Shown here: in pieces, positions 25,101 through 29,960 of the stretch | Layout: each line of letters opens with the position of its first letter | Numbering within the stretch: the stretch's first letter is position 1 | Origin: a virus | Reading direction: 5' to 3' (one strand) | Virus record (IMG/VR): IMGVR_UViG_3300044799_000064 | Coordinates: 1 to 29,960 of that record | DNA: 29,960 bases | The notes under the pieces: model-generated | Database searches by the model: none | What the model was told of the DNA's origin: nothing | The model's input: only the letters and a program-made list of their open reading frames with translations | Made by a program: the position numbers and the translations under genes

Positions 25101-26159
25101 AAAGAGATTCCAGGCAAGTTCGAGATAGTCTGGAGATTCATGATTCCATCAACTCAAGTACCATATACTATAGATTCAAGAGCAATCAAGGAAGGATTCA
25201 AACCTCCAAAGGGAGTCATACCTTTCCCTGAAGAATGGACTAAGACTAAGTTCCCAGAAGACTATAAGAAATGGGAAGAATATATGAAAGAGAAAATGTC
25301 TCTAAGTTCTGGATTTGTATTACATGAAGTAAGTTGGATGGGTCCAGTTCATGTTAGAGGTCTTCCTGAGAGAGAATACTATCTTAGAATAAATGATGGA
25401 AAGAGTAGACCACTAAGTTTCTTACTCACAGATAATCCATTATATAAGTTACCATCAGGTGCAATGTCTGAAGGACGAGTAGATTCTAAATGGTTTGATT
25501 ATGTAGGTAAACTTGGTTCCAATTCACCTTACAATCCTAATAAGGAATTAGAGGCTGAGATGACTATACTTGATAAAGGAGATCTGAACATTACTAAAGA
25601 TCTTGGAGATAGAGGTGAAGAGATCTTCACATTAGATCTTCATGGAAAGATATTGAAAGGACAAATGAAATTGGTCCAAGAAGAGAAAGGAATGGAGACT
25701 TATATATTTGAGAAGGGGTCACAGGATGACCACTTATCTTCATATCCATTTGTATTCCAACGTCATTATGGAGATCAGATAAAGACTCATTTTGATCTTA
25801 GATGGAAACTTAGCAATAATCATAAACAAGAATTGAATATCTACAAAGATCCTACAAGAGCAAAGGAAGGAGAGAAGATCTTTGCTAGATTCAAAGATAT
25901 AACTGAGGAACCTCAAGTTCTTGAATCATGGATGGTAATTGAAGGAAATCATCTTCTTAGAAAAGTAGGTCCATTAACAACTTATATTGACTGCATGGAT
26001 TCAGGAACTTTGAATGTAATAGAATTCTCTGAAGACTTTATTTCCCTAGAAATTAGTGGAAAGTTTCTTAAAGGTTTCTTTGTAGCCAAGAAAGATCCAG
26101 ATACTCATGAGTGGTCTTTCAGTAGAAGTAAGATAGCAACTCCAAAAGAACCTTTATAA
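22125..26159 (+). CDS. Giant nucleotidyltransferase-ATP ligase-double LigD-phosphoesterase-like protein
   Basis: The 1344-residue protein shows, in order: a helical N-terminus (1-210); a Pro/basic linker (225-310); a nucleotidyltransferase-like domain around 345-420 with FIIGHIANEG and HD364-I-D366-ILV; an ATP-dependent ligase domain with motif I K475-F-D-G, motif IV E622GAVVK627 and motif V MAK650IK652; a cysteine cluster from C791 to about 830, probably zinc-binding; and two LigD 3'-phosphoesterase-like units with HxDxR signatures, H868-T-D870-C-R872 (preceded by H861) and H1222-F-D1224-L-R1226 (preceded by H1214). Bacterial LigD joins phosphoesterase, ligase and polymerase modules; this fusion has a different order and two phosphoesterases. 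It lies between tail and head genes. End repair or genome sealing is likely but unproven. GAGAGG lies eight bases before ATG 22125. Confidence 0.8.
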   Translation: MEEDTQKTFVLDFEKMEVKELESKHLLSHLNKNLELHNLVLQELVRRKLSHIYLDTMDREQEWLIQDYKTYDPEKMSDQVLLDDHRIVSAWLVTLKTGKRFESPQFKDLSLEEQLKVVSDLEDKIHEEMKRRGFKVDTAVDPRDITPKFLEGISDSQVKDIDFVLHKLKISESVIDAHIFVWNEMIKRGIKHTIDDELTKKSALQVIEYPTPQGLAFVELWHWVTIEGRHFQMPDPGDTGEAPITPSERGPRGPRMETPPHIEIPKHRPGHEVVPPGESTVWQERPIVNPSIRKKPPRKKKPNLPFEIGSTEERDQGMIPTEITLENVLDAFPDEIPNELFPPYVFIIGHIANEGKIPISEFHDIDILVRGTYDPRVEKMILDQIEDPEIKKRLHITFDPKGPSVGWAYPLYDLTYKKNPNPRKMSPWELSADIELLKYHLNQKPAKFLEIWNVDELWTEWGSKHIQNTVYVQKKFDGMYFQIHRKGNEVRFFTEESARDRQDVFKKSVKELLEGIRGSYIIHTEMVEYKDGKSLRREDMIPWITSTVKELDDEGIVFHIHDITYLNNEILADKGYTERYDALKKLIVEGMKHFKLVPSTIVHSEKEFKDAVFKKRTEPFSEGAVVKDDKGTYSYRCSGPKSCRSTEMAKIKNLKEIDVMIMKRVPKMSGGQPLDQYTYICGIQIPYERSKDFKNVENIHGTCLAQIGTSYSTALKLEIGEILAIRPVQVISYIDPSDKLISLAWMFPTVESKGSEVDDYEKFKKLEAIGTSWREGLNDGDLVKTSYFAKCPYAYDKILCPLKERFCRPEYWLEENDLRFPIKCKYAECFRCLYAKPYYYGLQDTTYPTKDSERRYVMQSHIRGKSQHTDCRFEWNDHLVGFEVVGGSTEEPVTPDKWEINKGFRAEWKALQPKDWLKVHGIVPPGGVGAGVEVEGEFIIVSQGHFKEGVQKPYFKEFFIKSDKTIGPLKEGDYIRLVLRGLRLPLLDPETKKEIPGKFEIVWRFMIPSTQVPYTIDSRAIKEGFKPPKGVIPFPEEWTKTKFPEDYKKWEEYMKEKMSLSSGFVLHEVSWMGPVHVRGLPEREYYLRINDGKSRPLSFLLTDNPLYKLPSGAMSEGRVDSKWFDYVGKLGSNSPYNPNKELEAEMTILDKGDLNITKDLGDRGEEIFTLDLHGKILKGQMKLVQEEKGMETYIFEKGSQDDHLSSYPFVFQRHYGDQIKTHFDLRWKLSNNHKQELNIYKDPTRAKEGEKIFARFKDITEEPQVLESWMVIEGNHLLRKVGPLTTYIDCMDSGTLNVIEFSEDFISLEISGKFLKGFFVAKKDPDTHEWSFSRSKIATPKEPL

Positions 26160-26172
26160 ACATGATAGGACT
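26148..26172 (+). promoter_or_regulatory. Late-type promoter before protease and capsid genes
   Basis: GAACCTTTATAAA (26148-26160) is identical to 13388-13400 and overlaps the stop codon TAA (26157-26159) of the ligase gene. It continues CATGATAG then GACTTAAATAG, close to the block after the other promoters. A start near 26180-26185 would give a short leader with AGTGATGAG before ATG 26192. It gives capsid genes a supply separate from the long tail operon. Confidence 0.65.
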
Positions 26173-26191
26173 TAAATAGAAGTGATGAGAT

Positions 26192-27379
26192 ATGATAGAT
26201 GTACATTCTGCTGATTTTGAAAGAGTCTTTCTGTCCAGTCCATTGATTATAGAGAAGACAGGTGGAGATATCTTTATCTCTGGTGTTGCTCTATCAGTAG
26301 GAACATGGAAAGATGTGTTCTATACTCCAGAAGAACTTAAGAAAGTAGCAGATAAATTGAAAGGGATTCCTGTTAAGATTAATCATCAGCAAGATACTCA
26401 TGTTGGAGAAGTAGTCTCTTCAGAATGGAATGATTTAGTCAAAGCAATTCTCTTCAGAGCTAAGATAGATAAAGACTTTCCAATTGCTGAATGGGATGCA
26501 GTGTCCTGTGGTACATGGATGAAAAAGATAGAAGAGAATGGTAGAACTGTAGGACATGATTTCAATATTGATGAATTGAGTCTAACGAATACTCCAGCAG
26601 ATCCTCTTGCTATTATAATAACCAAGGAACAATTGAGTTCCGCTATTAAACCTGATCAAGGTGTAAACAAAATGAGTGAAAAGAAAGAAGAGAATCCTAA
26701 ACTATTTGCGATTGTGGAACTTAGCAATATGGATGAAGTAGAAGAATTAAAAAAGAAATATCCATATGTCCATCCTTACTATGGTTATGCTAATGTAAAA
26801 CCATTCTATTATAAGGATGAAGCAAGTGGAGAATACTATCCATACTATCCATATTACAAAGACAAGTATCCAAACTATCCATACAAAGGATATCCATACT
26901 ATCCAAAGGAGAAAGTAGCAGATATTATATGTCCAATAGAAGGAGACAAGTTTGCAACCTTCGAGGAATTCCAGAAACATTGGGCAGATAAACATGTAGA
27001 GAAATATGGTGAATATGCTCCTAAAGAACAGAAGACTGCTGAAATCCTATCTGCTGAACCTGCAAAGGAAGTTCCTAAGGAAGATCCAGTTAAGAAAGAG
27101 AATGAAGACTTGAAGAAAGAAGTAGAGAATCTCAAGAAATCAGTTCAATTGTCTTTAGATGCAACAAAGACTGCTGAAGCATCAAAAGAACAAGCAGTCA
27201 AAGATGCAGTCCAAGAGACTAAGACTAAGATCTTAACTGATTTTGAAGATGTTCATTCAAGAGCTTCTGAATGTGTCTCCCAATGGAAAGGTGGAGGTCC
27301 AAAGCGATTAGTTGAGGAAATCCATTCAACAATAAACAAGTATGATCCTAAATATAAATTGAAAAAGAAAGAACAATAA
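26192..27379 (+). CDS. Prohead protease fused to scaffold-like tail
   Basis: The 395-residue protein has a head-maturation protease domain (about 1-160). H65 in IPVKINHQQ and S130 in DELSLTNTPADP are the likely His and Ser of the HK97/XkdF-type catalytic set. Residues 195-245 contain a Tyr/Pro-rich stretch (EYYPYYPYYKDKYPNYPY). It is followed by a degenerate C2H2-like finger, C247-P-I-E-G...EFQKHWADKH, whose second cysteine is missing. The rest is a coiled coil (KKENEDLKKEVENLKKSVQ) typical of scaffolds. It would guide capsid assembly and then cut the scaffold away. AGTGATGAG precedes ATG 26192; a promoter lies just upstream. Confidence 0.8.
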   Translation: MIDVHSADFERVFLSSPLIIEKTGGDIFISGVALSVGTWKDVFYTPEELKKVADKLKGIPVKINHQQDTHVGEVVSSEWNDLVKAILFRAKIDKDFPIAEWDAVSCGTWMKKIEENGRTVGHDFNIDELSLTNTPADPLAIIITKEQLSSAIKPDQGVNKMSEKKEENPKLFAIVELSNMDEVEELKKKYPYVHPYYGYANVKPFYYKDEASGEYYPYYPYYKDKYPNYPYKGYPYYPKEKVADIICPIEGDKFATFEEFQKHWADKHVEKYGEYAPKEQKTAEILSAEPAKEVPKEDPVKKENEDLKKEVENLKKSVQLSLDATKTAEASKEQAVKDAVQETKTKILTDFEDVHSRASECVSQWKGGGPKRLVEEIHSTINKYDPKYKLKKKEQ

Positions 27380-27381
27380 AT

Positions 27382-27401
27382 CCAATCTCGAACAGAGTTG
27401 G
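27382..27401 (+). other. RNA hairpin before the capsid gene
   Basis: CCAATCTC (27382-27389) pairs with GAGTTGG (27395-27401) around the loop GAACA, giving seven base pairs with one bulged T. It lies just after the protease stop and about 30 bases before the capsid ATG, followed by an A-rich unstructured leader. It could protect or mark a processing point at the 5' end of a capsid message. Not a U-tract terminator. Confidence 0.45.
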
Positions 27402-27432
27402 TAACAAACAAAATAAAATAAAGTGATTAAAC

Positions 27433-28350
27433 ATGGAAAAGAAAGAGTATGAAACCTTGAGCAAGAAATTCTCAAAGAAAGAAGCAGATATTGATGACTT
27501 CCTTGCTAGACTGGAAAAGAACCCAGTGGTAAGAAAGTACAGAGAAAATCTGTCTATTACTCTTCCTGAAGCTGCAACTGCAATCATGGATAAAGTCATT
27601 GAAGCTGCTCAACCTGGTCTCATTGGTAGAGACTTGATGCCTATAGTAAATGTGTCTCAAGTAACTACTAAAGTTCCACTTGCTGCTGTTAGTACAGCAG
27701 AGGAAGGAGCTAGACCTTTGAGTTTTGCTGCAACAGATGGTGGGGAAACCCAGACTTATACCTCTGTCACAGTAGATAGAGAAATTCATGATAAAGCAAT
27801 TTGGGATCCATCAATCCTAAGTGAGATGCCTTTTGATCTGGTACAAAGAGAAGTAGCAGAAGTAGGCAGAAGTTGCAAGCAGAAAGAGACTCAAGTTGTA
27901 ATTGCAGCCTTGGATGCTGTTGCTGCTGGCGATCTGGCTAGTGGAGCAGAGATTACATTGGGTGCAACTTTGACTTGGGCTAACCTAGTATCAATGGTTA
28001 CTGCTGTCATGAAGGAGAATTTCTCACCTAAGATAATTGCCATGAACCCTGCTGAATTGGCTGATTTGATGAAACTGGATCAGTTCACATCAAGTCTATA
28101 TGCTGGTGTGGTAGGTGGATGGTTCAGTGAAGTTCTCAAAGTGAAGATTTTAGTATCTTCATTGATAACTGCTGGAACTGTCTATTGTCTAGATACTGAT
28201 GTATCTGGTAACCTCTTTGTGCTTCAAGATCTATCAGTTGATTCTTGGACTAAAGGAGATATCAGACAAGCAGGTATCATAGCATATGAGTTCATTAAGG
28301 CAAGTTGTCTAAGGAAGAAAGGTATTGCTCGTGGTAAGAAACCCACATAG
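27433..28350 (+). CDS. Major capsid protein (HK97 fold)
   Basis: The 305-residue protein has the layout of HK97-type capsid subunits. A charged helical N-terminus (1-40) lies where the family often has a removable delta domain. TKVPLAAVSTAEEGARPL is followed by TYTSVTVDREIHDKAIWDPS (E-loop/P-domain region). The A-domain has KIIAMNPAELADLMKLDQF, VLVSS-like strands (KVKILVSSLI) and TVYCLDTDVSGNLFVL. It forms the icosahedral shell. GTGAT lies five bases before ATG 27433. It is flanked on both sides by RNA hairpins and follows the protease/scaffold gene as expected. Its place far from the portal is unusual. Confidence 0.85.
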   Translation: MEKKEYETLSKKFSKKEADIDDFLARLEKNPVVRKYRENLSITLPEAATAIMDKVIEAAQPGLIGRDLMPIVNVSQVTTKVPLAAVSTAEEGARPLSFAATDGGETQTYTSVTVDREIHDKAIWDPSILSEMPFDLVQREVAEVGRSCKQKETQVVIAALDAVAAGDLASGAEITLGATLTWANLVSMVTAVMKENFSPKIIAMNPAELADLMKLDQFTSSLYAGVVGGWFSEVLKVKILVSSLITAGTVYCLDTDVSGNLFVLQDLSVDSWTKGDIRQAGIIAYEFIKASCLRKKGIARGKKPT

Positions 28351-28415
28351 GAGACCTAATACCTCCTGAAGAGTCTAGGAGAAATCCTAGACGAAATCCC
28401 CTATTTATCTGGGAT
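28349..28415 (+). other. Three RNA hairpins after the capsid gene
   Basis: AGGAG (28349-28353) pairs with CTCCT (28363-28367). GTCTAGGA (28373-28380) pairs perfectly with TCCTAGAC (28385-28392) around a GAAA tetraloop. ATCCC (28396-28400) pairs with GGGAT (28411-28415). The last stem ends two bases before the GAGG ribosome site of the gene at 28429. There is no T-run, so this is more likely a stability, processing or translation-control element than a simple terminator. Confidence 0.6.
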
Positions 28416-28428
28416 CGAGGACAATAAT

Positions 28429-28788
28429 ATGAACATACAGAAAGAATTCATCCTCATACAAGGAATGAAGAAAGTATCCTTGAAGTTCAGAATAAAGGAT
28501 GCTGATGGAGTAGTGGTTAGTCTGGTCTCTGCCACTGAAGTAAAGTTCCAGACTCAGAAGTTTGACTTTGTAGGAGAGGTTCCATTAGAAGGTACTCTAA
28601 CCTGGGATATAACTTGTACAGTAGATGATGCTGCAAATGGTTATGTCACATGTCTAATTGATGATGTTAACTGTGATATTGCAGAATATATAGGAATGTT
28701 CCAAATAACTTATACTGGAGGAGTAATAGACAAGAGCCCTGCTAACATTAAGGTAGTGATCCAATCAGGGCTTCCAATAACGTCATAG
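28429..28788 (+). CDS. Small beta-rich virion protein (BppU/Ig-like)
   Basis: The 119-residue protein is beta-rich: KKVSLKFRIKDADGVVVSLV, ATEVKFQTQKFD, then GYVTCLIDDVNCDIAEYIGM and FQITYTGGVIDKSPANIKVV. The run DADG..V.L..AT.V.F and the final G.Y..EF.ITY.DG-like end resemble the N-terminal domain of baseplate-upper/BppU proteins and related Ig-like phage domains. It may be a capsid decoration protein, given its place right after the capsid gene, or a tail-tip adaptor. GAGG lies nine bases before ATG 28429. Confidence 0.55.
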   Translation: MNIQKEFILIQGMKKVSLKFRIKDADGVVVSLVSATEVKFQTQKFDFVGEVPLEGTLTWDITCTVDDAANGYVTCLIDDVNCDIAEYIGMFQITYTGGVIDKSPANIKVVIQSGLPITS

Positions 28789-28794
28789 TTCCTT

Positions 28795-28829
28795 TGCCCT
28801 TTCTCACCTAATAAGTGGGACTGAAGGCA
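28795..28829 (+). other. RNA stem-loop between virion genes
   Basis: TGCC (28795-28798) pairs with GGCA (28826-28829), and CTCAC (28803-28807) pairs with GTGGG with one G-T pair around the loop CTAATAA, giving a two-part stem. It follows the stop of the gene at 28429 by a few bases. No T-run follows. A possible mRNA processing or stability element, like those around the capsid gene. Confidence 0.4.
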
Positions 28830-28870
28830 TTTGAATAAAATGCGGACCAGAAATGGGAGGAAATAAAAAT

Positions 28871-29335
28871 ATGAAATTCTTCAAAAGTAAAAAGAAAGAA
28901 TCTGCCAGACTATATGGTGAATTTTGGGTTCATCTCTATGGACCAGATGGTAAACTGAAAGACTATAGACATGTCAAGAACTTGACTACTCTAGTTGGTT
29001 TTACTGCTGTAACTAAGCAGATGTGTGATACTGCTGCTCAACCAGATGCATTCCATCATGTTGCAATTGGCTATGGTGTAGTAGCTGCTGCTGATACTGA
29101 TACAGCATTGGGTAATGAACTAGCAAGAGTCACAGGAGTCTTCACATCAGTCTCTGCTAAGGTTTGTACTGTTGTAGGAACCTTTGCTGCTGGTGTAGGT
29201 ACTGGTGCAGTCACTGAATCAGGATTGCTCAGTCTTGCTGCTGTAGGTATTCTATTGTGCAGACAAGTGTTTGCTGTAGTCAACAAAGGTGCAGATGACT
29301 CCATGGTAGTTACTTGGCAGTATACTTTGTCTTAG
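28871..29335 (+). CDS. Virion-associated protein (fibre-proximal)
   Basis: The start is ATG 28871, ten bases after GGGAGG; an earlier ATG at 28853 has no site. The 154-residue product begins MKFFKSKKKESARLYGEFWV and has LYGPDGKLKDYRHVKNLTT, then VAIGYGVVAAADTDTALGNE and GTGAVTESGLLSLAAVG, ending in TWQYTLS. This order (short G.DGK...N..T block, AIG.G......T.L..E..R, and E.GL....) is familiar from phage genes found next to tail fibres. The role is probably virion or tail structure. The next small gene repeats its GPDGK motif. Confidence 0.6.
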   Translation: MKFFKSKKKESARLYGEFWVHLYGPDGKLKDYRHVKNLTTLVGFTAVTKQMCDTAAQPDAFHHVAIGYGVVAAADTDTALGNELARVTGVFTSVSAKVCTVVGTFAAGVGTGAVTESGLLSLAAVGILLCRQVFAVVNKGADDSMVVTWQYTLS

Positions 29336-29370
29336 GAAACTACTAAGATCTAGTCTTGGAGGAAATGACT

Positions 29371-29541
29371 TTGCCAAAGAAAGATGAAGAACTTGGTCTT
29401 GAAGATGAATGTGGAATAGTTCTTATTGGACCTGATGGCAAAGTCAAAGAGACTAGAAAGAGAAAGCACAAATCCTCATTTTTTAATCATATATTAAAGA
29501 ACTTAATAGAGAGTATAATAGGTAAGGAAGAAGAATGCTAG
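29371..29541 (+). CDS. Small GPDGK-motif protein before the fibre
   Basis: I choose TTG 29371, eight bases after GGAGG (29358-29362); ATG 29365 is only two bases from that site and TTG 29356 overlaps it. This gives 56 residues: PKKDEELGLEDECG, then IVLIGPDGKVKETRKRK and a helical end (HILKNLIESIIGKEEEC). The IGPDGKVKE segment matches YGPDGKLKD of the preceding gene, so it looks like a truncated copy of that domain. Its TAG overlaps the fibre ATG at 29535, so the two are translationally coupled. Confidence 0.55.
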   Translation: MPKKDEELGLEDECGIVLIGPDGKVKETRKRKHKSSFFNHILKNLIESIIGKEEEC

Positions 29542-29960
29542 GATCTGATATTTATCTAAGATTGCATTTGAATGAATCCAGTGGTACAAATGTTCCTGAT
29601 ACAAGTGGTAATGCTAGAAATGGTACTTGTGTCAAGATGGAAGATGCTGATTGGGCAGCAGGTAAACTCAACAATTGTCTAGTATTCAACATGGATGCTG
29701 GAGAGACAAATGAATATGTTAATCTTGGTGCTATTGGTGGATTTGAATATAATCAACCATTCTCAATAGAATGTTGGTATATCTGCAATTCAGATGCTTC
29801 TGAATATACAATTATATCAAAGAAAGAGACATCAGGTAATTGGAGAGGTTGGGATCTTAAGATCTTCTATGGTTATCCTTATATTCATTATCAATCTACA
29901 ACGACATTAGGAATTCAGAAGAGAACGACATCAAAATATGTTGATGCAAACTGGCATCAT
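29535..29960 (+). CDS. LamG-domain tail fibre/adhesin, 5' part (continues at base 2)
   Basis: ATG 29535 lies inside the end of the previous gene (AATGCTAG) behind AAGGAAGAAG. It opens MLGSDIYLRLHLNESSGTNV with PDTSGNARNG, the standard beginning of phage LamG-3 domains (L.L.L.E..GT...D.SG....G), and NQPFSIECWY follows. Codons 1-99 lie before 29832; from 29834 the bases are the duplicated end, and codon 101 is bases 2-4 of the window. The whole gene is 2640 nt. It is not truncated in nature; the break is only where the circle was opened. Confidence 0.9.
   Translation, partial: MLGSDIYLRLHLNESSGTNVPDTSGNARNGTCVKMEDADWAAGKLNNCLVFNMDAGETNEYVNLGAIGGFEYNQPFSIECWYICNSDASEYTIISKKETSGNWRGWDLKIFYGYPYIHYQSTTTLGIQKRTTSKYVDANWHH
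29834..29960. repeat. Terminal overlap, copy 2
   Basis: Exact copy of bases 1-127. It should be counted once in a circular map, which then has 29,833 bp. Confidence 0.95.

Noticed and set aside
12050-25730. A 13-base word GGTCACAGGATGA at 12050 and 25717
   Set aside because: In a 30-kb sequence several chance 13-base pairs are expected, and nothing else around the two sites is alike.
1-29960. CRISPR array, tRNA or rRNA genes, insertion sequences, integrase and attachment sites
   Set aside because: No regularly spaced exact repeats, no cloverleaf-like segments, no transposase or integrase motifs were seen. The zinc ribbon at 11217 resembles InsA but stands alone.

Overview
The window is the genome of a small tailed (head-tail, HK97-type, short siphovirus-like) virus, essentially complete. 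Bases 1-127 are repeated exactly at 29834-29960, and a tail-fibre gene reads in frame across that joint. The contig is therefore circular or terminally redundant, with a unique length of 29,833 bp. The DNA is AT-rich (roughly one third G+C by eye), very poor in CpG, and uses AGA for most arginines. Several signs favour an archaeal host. TATA-box promoters (CTTTATAAA type) precede the main operons, and one of them sits so close to its ATG that the transcript should be leaderless. GGTGA-type Shine-Dalgarno sites recur, and several small proteins carry C2H2 or zinc-ribbon motifs. The host lineage cannot be fixed from sequence alone, and a thermophilic low-GC bacterium is not fully excluded.

Layout. 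(A) 29535-29960 joined to 1-2341: a LamG tail fibre or adhesin with about 22 short repeats. (B) 2338-9051, plus strand: Cas4-like nuclease, terminase large subunit, a two-gene trypsin-like protease, and three glycosyltransferase-type genes, two of them related by duplication. (C) 9048-11786, minus strand: nine tightly packed small genes of mostly unknown function, including two zinc-binding proteins and a PD-(D/E)XK-like protein; probably the early or host-takeover operon. (D) 11787-12463: a 677-bp divergent intergenic region with inverted repeats, a possible AbrB-like gene relic and a tiny ORF; the best candidate for an origin or control region. (E) 12464-13381, plus strand: four small genes. 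(F) 13446-22123: portal, two-TM protein, connectors, tail terminator, tail tube, tail chaperones joined by a predicted frameshift, a short tape measure, and a 1153-aa tail hub with a beta-propeller front end. (G) 22125-26159: a 1344-aa enzyme with a nucleotidyltransferase domain, an ATP-dependent ligase domain, a cysteine cluster and two LigD-phosphoesterase-like domains. (H) 26192-29541: head protease fused to a scaffold-like tail, major capsid protein flanked by RNA hairpins, and small virion proteins leading into the fibre.

How it works together. Regions F, H and A build the virion and B packages the DNA. B's glycosyltransferases probably decorate virion or host surface. No polymerase, helicase, primase, integrase or clear lysis gene was found, so replication probably relies on the host. 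The ligase/phosphoesterase giant in the structural operon is the most unusual gene. It could process or seal genome ends, but that is inference.

The late promoters at 13391 and 26151, and the one at 12435, share a TATA box followed by an ATGAAAG-ACCTTAAG-like block, suggesting co-regulation by a common factor.
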